A stretch of DNA of 64,000 bases. Origin: Arsenophonus sp046530735. GTDB taxonomy: Bacteria > Pseudomonadota > Gammaproteobacteria > Enterobacterales > Enterobacteriaceae. This document shows positions 57,972-64,000 of the stretch, in pieces (position 1 is the first letter of the stretch; each line of letters starts with the position of its first letter). The notes beneath the pieces were generated by a model. The model saw only the letters and a program-made list of their open reading frames with translations. It was not told the origin of the DNA and ran no database searches. Location of the stretch: assembly GCA_046530735.1 (NCBI GenBank), contig JBHEQV010000010.1:40816-104815 (forward strand). The letters are read 5' to 3'. Both the position numbers and the translations under genes were made by a program.

Positions 57972-59361
57972 GAGTTATGCTTATTTCTGGTGTATGGAGT
58001 TTCAGAGAAACTGGCGTATCCTAATTATTAATTTTATGAATAATTTCAATAATAAAGAGATTATATATCATGAAAGTCTATCCTACAGGTATTCTTTACA
58101 AAATCAGATATTACTTCTGATCCCTCGTATGTGAACTCATCTGCAATGATTCCAGGGAGCTGATAGCACCGCTGTTAAGGCTCTGCTAGAACCAATTCTG
58201 GGATAACATGCTCAACATCATCATTGTCTACGGATGTCATCCGTTGTCCGTAACGGTTATGTGCTATAGCGAACCATATTAAAGTGCTATTGGTGATGTT
58301 GAGATTAAGGTACCTAAAGTTAAGTAATTGTAACAACAATAGAATATTCTTCAAAAACTTGTTTCTGTCTTATCTGAAACGTACAAAAGCGGCGAAGAGT
58401 TCCTACTATGGCTGAATAGCTTCGAGACATGAAGTATTATTCAATGACGATTTTTATGAAGCTCTATCTATGGGCGATTTTCAATAAAAAATACATTATC
58501 TCTCTGCCAGCACCATTAAAAGACTGAAATAGCAATAACTTCAAGAACAGAGTCAATAGCAGCTACGTGATTTAAGTAATACGCCTTACATTTTTTCTTG
58601 GCTGAAGGCATATATAATTCTGTCAGGAAGCTGATCGTTTTTACCTGCTGGTTAAATCGTCGTGGACTGCGAATGGATATAAGGAGTTCGTTTCGGTCAA
58701 AGATGGTTATTAAGAGTCAGAAGCGCACTGGGCCGAACTTCTAGATGATCGCAAGTATCCAACTTAAGTCCATCTCCTAAGCTTATAGGGAAAATGATCC
58801 TTTGATTTTTATAATGCAATAGCAAAGATATTCCCAGATACTTAGCACTAAACGCCATTAGTTACAAAAACAGATGATGTAATTGATTTCACTTCACAAA
58901 CGCATGTCAGTACCGAAAGCTAATGCAGTTACCGAAAGTCTGGCTAGTAGAGAACTGTGATACCGCTAATAAATCCTTTGATGTTTTTTTGTAAGGTTTT
59001 TAGTGTATTTTACAGCGATGAAGAAGTTGGAAAAAGATCGAGAAGAACTGTTAGCATTCTATGCTTCCTGTCAGTGCACAGTGTCGTAAATAAGAAGAAC
59101 AAATCCAATTAAATCAGGTTTTGTAACAGTAAGACTATGAAGACCACAGATGAAGTACTGTAGTTCAAAAAATAATCATTTCAATGGCATTTAAGCTTCT
59201 TCCGTCTGCTAAGAAATGCTAAAACTGCATCTAAATAAATTTCATCTTCTGATTCTTGGTAAGAATAACATCCAATTTAAGGATGGAGAATAGATTCATG
59301 AAGCATTATAGCTGGGGAGGAGAGGCTTAGAAGCCCTCTACACCAGATTTTCTAATAATTC
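57972..59361 (+). mobile_element. IS256-family element, full length but dead
   Basis: Left end GAGTTATGCTTATTTCTGG, right end ACACCAGATTTTCTAATAAT. Contains the recognisable CGTAACGGTTAT block (R-N-G-Y) near 58250 and the K-V-P-K-V segment near 58310. Stops and indels throughout. It replaces the region where csrA and alaS would be expected upstream of the tRNA cluster. Confidence 0.85.
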
Positions 59362-59452
59362 AATGGCATATTATTTATTTCGTTGTTAAACTACTCATCT
59401 TGATTGTGAAATGTGCAAACGACTAAAGAACCTAAAAAGATTAGAAAATTGT

Positions 59453-59487
59453 TTGACTTCTAAGTATAGCAAAGTAATATGAGCGCC
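59453..59487 (+). promoter_or_regulatory. Promoter of the tRNA-Ser/tRNA-Arg operon
   Basis: TTGACT at 59453-59458 and TAATAT at 59475-59480, spacer 16 bp, followed by GAGCGCC. A GC-rich discriminator after the -10 box is typical of stable-RNA promoters under stringent control. The tRNA-Ser gene starts about 46 bp after the expected start point. Confidence 0.75.
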
Positions 59488-59532
59488 ATTCAACAGAGAA
59501 ATGATTTAAAATTTTTTCGTTTCTATTTTTAT

Positions 59533-59625
59533 GGTGAGGTGGCCGAGAGACTGAAGGCGCTCCCCTGCTAAGGGAGTATGTGGTTAATAACTGCATCGAG
59601 GGTTTGAATCCCTCCCTTACCGCCA
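59533..59625 (+). tRNA. tRNA-Ser (GCU)
   Basis: 93 nt including an encoded CCA. Class II tRNA with the acceptor stem GGTGAGG/CCTTACC (one G-U), anticodon GCT in CTCCCCTGCTAAGGGAG, a long variable arm and the T arm GAGGG-TTTGAAT-CCCTC. Reads AGC and AGU. It is followed 10 bp later by tRNA-Arg. The serV-argV type pair upstream of gshA matches the E. coli order. Confidence 0.95.
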
Positions 59626-59635
59626 TTTTGATAGT

Positions 59636-59712
59636 GCATCCATAGCTCAGCTGGATAGAGTACTCGGCTACGAACCGAGCGGTCGGAGGTTCGAATCCTT
59701 CTGGATGCGTCA
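59636..59712 (+). tRNA. tRNA-Arg (ACG)
   Basis: Acceptor stem GCATCCA/TGGATGC, anticodon ACG in CTCGGCTACGAACCGAG, T arm GGAGG-TTCGAAT-CCTTC with one G-U pair. Reads CGN after A34 deamination to inosine. The 3' end is GTCA instead of the usual ACCA, so the discriminator is G and the encoded CCA has become TCA. The mature end would have to be trimmed and repaired by the CCA-adding enzyme. Otherwise a normal cloverleaf. Confidence 0.9.
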
Positions 59713-59718
59713 TATAAT

Positions 59719-59750
59719 AAAACCCTGCCAAATCAACGGCAGGGTTTTTA
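59719..59750 (+). terminator. Rho-independent terminator of the tRNA operon
   Basis: AAACCCTGCC and GGCAGGGTTT arms separated by an 8-base loop, followed by TT and an A/T-rich tail. A canonical terminator directly after tRNA-Arg, one of the few perfect regulatory structures in the window. Confidence 0.9.
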
Positions 59751-59895
59751 TCTTAAAATAAAAATATGTTTATTAAAAATAACCGATTACTTTAATTACA
59801 TCCTCTAGATAAGCTAGACGGCGACAATTCTGCTTATTTACGCTAAAGTAACTTTTCTAAAAGAAAAAATAACGAACGGATAACGAGAGGTTAAT

Positions 59896-61455
59896 TTGAT
59901 TCCGAATGTATCAAAAGCGCTATTATGGTTAGAGGTACGTCCTAATATATTACATGGCCTTCATCGAGGCATTGAACGTGAAACACTAAGAATTACGCCA
60001 GCAGGCAGATTGGCAAAGACTCCGCATCCTGATAGTTTAGGGAAAGCATTAACTCATCCATGGATCACGACTGATTTTGCTGAAGCTTTATTGGAATTCA
60101 TTACTCCAGTTGATAACAATATTTGGCACGTTTTAGCATTTTTAAGAGACTTACATCGTTATACAGTACGTCATCTTGATAATGAATTGATATGGCCATT
60201 AAGTATGCCTTGTTTTATAGAGCACCAAGATAACATTAAACTAGCTCAATATGGTGTTTCTAACATTGGTCGTTTTAAAACTTTATATCGAGAAGGATTA
60301 AAGAATCGTTATGGGGCATTAATGCAAACAATTGCAGGCATCCATTATAATTTTTCTTTTCCAATAGAATTCTGGAAAGCCTTAGTTTCTGTTAAGGATG
60401 CCAAAAGTGGCAAGGATAAAATTTCTGCTGGTTACTTTCGACTTATTCGTAATTATTACCGATTTGGTTGGCTTATCCCCTATTTATTTGCCGCATCACC
60501 TGCAATTTGTGGTTCTTTTTTACACGGAAATGCTAAGCATTTTCCTTTTGAGAAGACAGCTAAAGGAACCTATTATTTACCTTATGCAACATCACTACGA
60601 TTGAGTGATTTTGGATATACCAACAAAACTCAAAGTGATCTAAAAATCACCTTTAATGATCTAACGACTTATGTTTCTGGCCTTAAACAAGCGATAAAAC
60701 AGCCTTCAGCAGAGTTTACAAAATTAGGTATATATAATAAAGATGGTAAACATTTACAACTTAATACCAATATTTTGCAAATTGAAAATGAGTTATATGC
60801 TCCAATTCGACCTAAACGAGTTCTTATTGGTAATGAATCGCCATCTGATACGCTATTAAAAAAGGGAATTGAATATATTGAAATTAGAGCTTTAGATATT
60901 AACCCATTTACTGCCATTGGTATTGATGAAGTTCAAATCCATTTTCTTGATCTCTTTTTAATTTGGTGTGTATTAGCAGATGCACCTTTAATGGATGAAA
61001 GAGAATTAAATTGTTGTCGCATGAATTGGAATCGAGTGACCCTTGAAGGTCGTAAACCTGGACAAATAATTAGTGTTGGTTGCAGTGAATCAATGAGACC
61101 ATTAAAAGAGGTAGGGCAGATATTATTTGATGATTTAATCAGAGTTGCTAATGTATTAGATGTTAGTGGCAATACGCGATATCGTGAAATTTGTTCTCAA
61201 TTGATATTAATGATTGAAAATCCAGAGCTTACTTATTCTGGCAAAATATTATCACCAATGATTGAACAGAGTATTAGTCAATATGGTTTACAGTTGGCTA
61301 AAATCTATTATCAACAATTAAACAATGAACCTTATGAAGTAATAACAGAAATTGACTTTACTAATGCTCGTCACACCTCAATTAGCAAACAGTTAGCAAT
61401 TGAACAAGTAGATAAAATAAGTTTTGAGCACTACTTAAAGATACATGTAGGATAA
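59896..61455 (+). CDS. gshA: Glutamate-cysteine ligase
   Basis: Catalyses the first and rate-limiting step of glutathione synthesis, ATP-dependent joining of glutamate and cysteine, in the cytoplasm. It has 519 residues (E. coli 518). Family blocks run in order: GIERETLRI near residue 26, ALTHPWITTDFAEALLEFIT, WPLSMPC, GRFKTLYREGLKNRYGALMQ, the binding segment IHYNFSFP, PYATSLRLSDFGYTNK, QIENELYAPIRPKR and IEYIEIRALDINPF. The start is TTG, as in E. coli, with GAGAGG seven bases upstream. It follows the tRNA-Ser/tRNA-Arg operon and its terminator, while luxS and csrA of the ancestral neighbourhood are gone. Intact, in contrast to gshB. Confidence 0.98.
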   Translation: MIPNVSKALLWLEVRPNILHGLHRGIERETLRITPAGRLAKTPHPDSLGKALTHPWITTDFAEALLEFITPVDNNIWHVLAFLRDLHRYTVRHLDNELIWPLSMPCFIEHQDNIKLAQYGVSNIGRFKTLYREGLKNRYGALMQTIAGIHYNFSFPIEFWKALVSVKDAKSGKDKISAGYFRLIRNYYRFGWLIPYLFAASPAICGSFLHGNAKHFPFEKTAKGTYYLPYATSLRLSDFGYTNKTQSDLKITFNDLTTYVSGLKQAIKQPSAEFTKLGIYNKDGKHLQLNTNILQIENELYAPIRPKRVLIGNESPSDTLLKKGIEYIEIRALDINPFTAIGIDEVQIHFLDLFLIWCVLADAPLMDERELNCCRMNWNRVTLEGRKPGQIISVGCSESMRPLKEVGQILFDDLIRVANVLDVSGNTRYREICSQLILMIENPELTYSGKILSPMIEQSISQYGLQLAKIYYQQLNNEPYEVITEIDFTNARHTSISKQLAIEQVDKISFEHYLKIHVG

Positions 61456-61479
61456 GAACAAAAGAAAATGATTACTTAA

Positions 61480-62869
61480 AAGTTATTGATAAATCTAGTA
61501 TATAACGGTCAATCCACGTTCCACTCTGATGCTTTGTGAATCTGTTCTACATCCTTAAATTAGGTGTATTTATCACCAGGGTCAGCATATAAACTCTTGC
61601 TTAAGCAGATTCTAGCTTTTCTGAAAAGAGGGGCGCAGCTTCAATACCATTGAAAAGTTGTTTTATTGATACACAGTGCTTCGCGTGTATTAACTTCGTA
61701 GTCTTACTATCATAAAAGCTGATTCAATTAGATTCGTCGTTCTTATGATGTCACTGCACTGATAAGAAATCGTAGAATGCCAGCCATTATTCTCAATCTT
61801 TCTTCAACTTCTTCATCGCTAGAAAGATACGCTGAAAACCTTTCCAACAAAACATCAAGGAATTTATTAGCGGCATTACGCTCTTTTGTTAGCCATGATC
61901 TTCTCGTAGATCACCTTAACTTTCGATGCTGAATGCCTTTTGAAGTGAAACTAGCTCATTAGCTATTTTGTGCAACTAATGTCGTTGGTGATACGTATAC
62001 GGGAATATCTTTTCTATTGAATTTCAAAAACTAATGGCATCTCGCCCATAGCAAACTATAGCCTGAGAGATACGGTTAAAACCCGCGCTTCCAGCCAATT
62101 TAGAAGTTTGGCCTAATGCAGATTCTAACTCTCGATAAGCATCTTCTGGCATAACGAGCTCCTTTTACATCCATGCGCAGTCCTCGCCGCTTTAATCAGC
62201 AGGTAAATATAATCAGCTTGCCTGACAGAATTTCTTATTCCTTCACAGATTAAGAAATAAATATAACGCATATCTCTTAAATTACCCAGTTACAAATGCT
62301 TGTGCTTTTCAAAGCATTGGTGCTTCAATCTATTGATTTAGTTTTACAGAGAAACCATCTACTTCTACCGAAAATCGCTCACAAAAATTTATAAAAATTA
62401 TCAGTGGATATCAGTAAAATAACTATGCTAGAACTCTTCGACGTCTTTCACGCTTCAGATAAGACAGTATCAATGAGTTGTTGAAGTATATTCCGTTGTC
62501 GTTGCAACTCTCAATACTCCTAATCTTAGTCACTTCAATCTCAACTCTCCAATAGAAGTCTGTATAATTTGCTGTAACAAATAACCATTACGATCGACGG
62601 CATGGCTACACTGTAGATAAAGCAGGTTTGAGCATGTTGTTAGAACATGGATTTGATCTCCGTCTCAATAGCGGTATCTATCAGATACCTACTAGGATTA
62701 TGGATGAGTTTCATAGAGGAGATCAAAAGTAATGTTCTAGTTTCGCGAATTACCTGTAGTGTACATTTTCATGGCATATTATTCTCTGTTATTTAAATTA
62801 TCCATAAAATTAATCAATAGGATACCACTACCATATCTGAAACTCCACACACTAATTATGAGGATAACT
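61480..62869 (-). mobile_element. IS256-family element, full length but dead
   Basis: Minus-strand copy that starts 25 bp after gshA with the right terminal repeat AAGTTATTGATAAATCTAG and ends near AGGATAACT. The transposase pieces are readable in order, with many stops. An IS fragment of the same family in the opposite orientation abuts it on the right. Confidence 0.8.
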
Positions 62870-63054
62870 AAAATAACCCTTTCAATAGTATTTAAGCTGT
62901 GCTTCCGTCTGCTTAAAAAAATTGGAACCGGCTAAGGAGGATTTGACTTACTGATTCTGGTGGTAACAACATAGAATTCAAGGATGAATAAGAGATTATA
63001 AATCTTCATAGCAGATGCTAGCCTGCTAGCACACACTATATTTTCTAATAAATC
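62870..63054 (+). mobile_element. IS256-family remnant, 3' end
   Basis: About 185 bp encoding the C-terminal end in decayed form (V-F-K-L-C-F-R-L-L-K-K-I-G-T-G-like, then the L-V-V-T-T...F-K-D-E end) and a right terminal repeat ACACACTATATTTTCTAATA. It lies directly beside the left end of the minus-strand copy. Confidence 0.7.
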
Positions 63055-63242
63055 TATAACTTCCTTTCACTAAGAAAAGCATAAAAAAATAAAATTAATG
63101 TTCTATAAAAATAGAAATATCAGAGTTAATAACTATTTTATTATGTTTTAACAAAAAACTAGAAAAGTAGAATTACTTATTACACTTAATTGAATAAGTT
63201 CAAAATATATTAAAACTTTATCTATAATAAATTTAGTCTTAT

Positions 63243-63270
63243 AAAAAATTAACTTACCTAATAAGTAAGT
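63243..63270 (-). terminator. Probable terminator of tRNA-Pro
   Basis: On the minus strand, 56 bp after the tRNA-Pro CCA, ACTTAC and GTAAGT arms with a 7-base loop are followed by TAATTTTTT. A modest stem, but the position and T-tract fit. Confidence 0.6.
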
Positions 63271-63325
63271 ATTATTAATTAGACAGAAATAAAAAATTAT
63301 TAGAATAAGATTAGGGCTAATAAAT

Positions 63326-63402
63326 TGGTCGGCGAGAGAGGATTCGAACCTCCGACCCACTGGTCCCAAACCAGTTGCGCTACCAGACTGCGCTACTCGC
63401 CG
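63326..63402 (-). tRNA. tRNA-Pro (UGG)
   Basis: 77 nt with encoded CCA. Acceptor stem CGGCGAG/CTCGCCG, anticodon TGG in CTGGTTTGGGACCAG, T arm CGGAGG-TTCGAAT-CCTCT. Nearly identical to E. coli proM. In a reduced genome this single tRNA can read all proline codons with cmo5U34 modification. It stands alone on the minus strand. Confidence 0.96.
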
Positions 63403-63775
63403 AAAACGATATTCATATTACTGCGACATGATAAAGTCGTCAATAATTTTTAGATAAAACTTACTATTGCGATAATAAAAAGTAACAGCTTGCTTTCTAA
63501 TAAGCAATCAAATAAAATAAAACTTATTTTTAAAATAAATAAGAAAATATTTGATTACAATTTTTATCAATGAATATTATTAATAATCTAAATTATTTTA
63601 TATAAAATATAAAGTTTTAAATAATTAATTGTATTTTAAAAAATTAATAAAAATTTACAGATAACAAATTATTTTTTTATAAAAATAGCCTATTAGTTTT
63701 AATAAAAAAATTATATTTAACCATTAATAATGATTATTATGTCATTTTCTGGTAACAGATTTATATCTAAATCAT
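63403..63775. other. AT-rich spacer, nothing seen
   Basis: About 370 bp upstream of tRNA-Pro with no gene. It should contain the tRNA promoter, and I see no convincing -35/-10 pair. Confidence 0.4.
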
Positions 63776-64000
63776 GAGTTATTAATAAATCTGGTATATG
63801 GACGATTAGGCTCGCCGGCTCCATCACTCTAATGCTTTATAAATCTGCTTTCCATCCTTAAATTAGGCGTTGTTTAACACCAGGGTTAAACAAGGTCCAA
63901 GAGCCCTTTAACCGCTTTTCAGATTCTCTCTGAGCAAATAGGAGGAAGTTAAATAGCATTTGAAAAGGTTGTTTTTCTTAAATTACAACGATCTTCGCTT
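63776..64000 (-). mobile_element. IS256-family element entering the window edge
   Basis: Right terminal repeat GAGTTATTAATAAATCTGG at 63776, followed on the minus strand by the transposase C-terminal coding end as in the copy at 61480. The window ends inside it. Already shows the same kind of substitutions, so it is probably dead too. Confidence 0.75.

Noticed and set aside
59441..59731. 96-codon minus-strand frame
   Set aside because: It runs antisense through two tRNA genes and is an artefact.
1..64000. CRISPR array or tandem repeats
   Set aside because: No regularly spaced direct repeats are visible; all repeats found are dispersed transposon copies.

Overview
The window looks like part of the chromosome of a host-restricted Enterobacterales symbiont in an advanced stage of genome decay. 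Every recognisable protein resembles the Escherichia/Proteus/Providencia versions. The base composition is strongly AT-rich, and only nine protein genes are fully intact, totalling about 9 kb of 64 kb. Nearly everything else is pseudogenes, dead insertion sequences and featureless AT-rich spacer. The gene order fnr-uspE-pntB-pntA-(ydgH lost)-ydgI and an intervening sequence in helix 25 of the decayed 23S rRNA point to the Proteus/Providencia/Arsenophonus side of the order. That placement is inference.

Layout. 1-9.4 kb is a decayed block with no identifiable gene, carrying one dead IS256-family copy at its right end. 10.3-11.1 kb is tpiA. 11.4-15.3 kb holds dead IS256, IS481 and IS1595 copies. 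15.3-17.3 kb is the ahpC-ahpF operon, with ahpC intact and ahpF eroded. 18.2-22.3 kb has a quinone-oxidoreductase remnant and more dead IS. 22.4-23.2 kb is fnr with a lost ATG and a poly-A frameshift. 23.6-24.8 kb is fmt(eroded)-def(intact)-smf/dprA(truncated). 24.8-30.4 kb is a pile-up of IS remnants. 30.4-31.3 kb is an eroded uspE. 31.4-34.3 kb is an intact pntBA operon. 37.7-39.0 kb is the ydgI/arcD-type transporter. 39.7-43.6 kb is a nested IS, an rsmE remnant and a frameshifted gshB. 45-46.3 kb is an unidentified repeat. 46.3-51.2 kb is a complete but dead rRNA operon on the minus strand (16S, tRNA-Glu, 23S). 52.6-53.2 kb is gmhB, 54.9-55.7 kb is fpr, 59.5-59.7 kb is tRNA-Ser and tRNA-Arg, 59.9-61.5 kb is gshA, and 63.3 kb is tRNA-Pro. 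IS remnants fill the gaps.

Three transposon families explain roughly 40% of the window: about twelve IS256-family pieces, seven IS1595-family copies and about nine IS481-family loci. None has an intact transposase. Most IS1595 copies sit inside IS481 copies at the same target position, in both relative orientations.

The surviving genes lean to redox and central functions: glycolysis (tpiA), peroxide removal (ahpC), NADPH supply (pntAB), NADPH-flavodoxin chemistry (fpr), glutathione (gshA, and gshB if its frame is rescued), LPS heptose (gmhB), peptide deformylation (def) and amino-acid exchange (ydgI). Several have lost a functional partner: ahpC has no ahpF, def has no fmt, and intact gshA sits beside frameshifted gshB. 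I found no convincing new biological system. The most unusual items are the dead ribosomal operon, the recurrent nested IS, the poly-A frameshifts and the unexplained first 9 kb.
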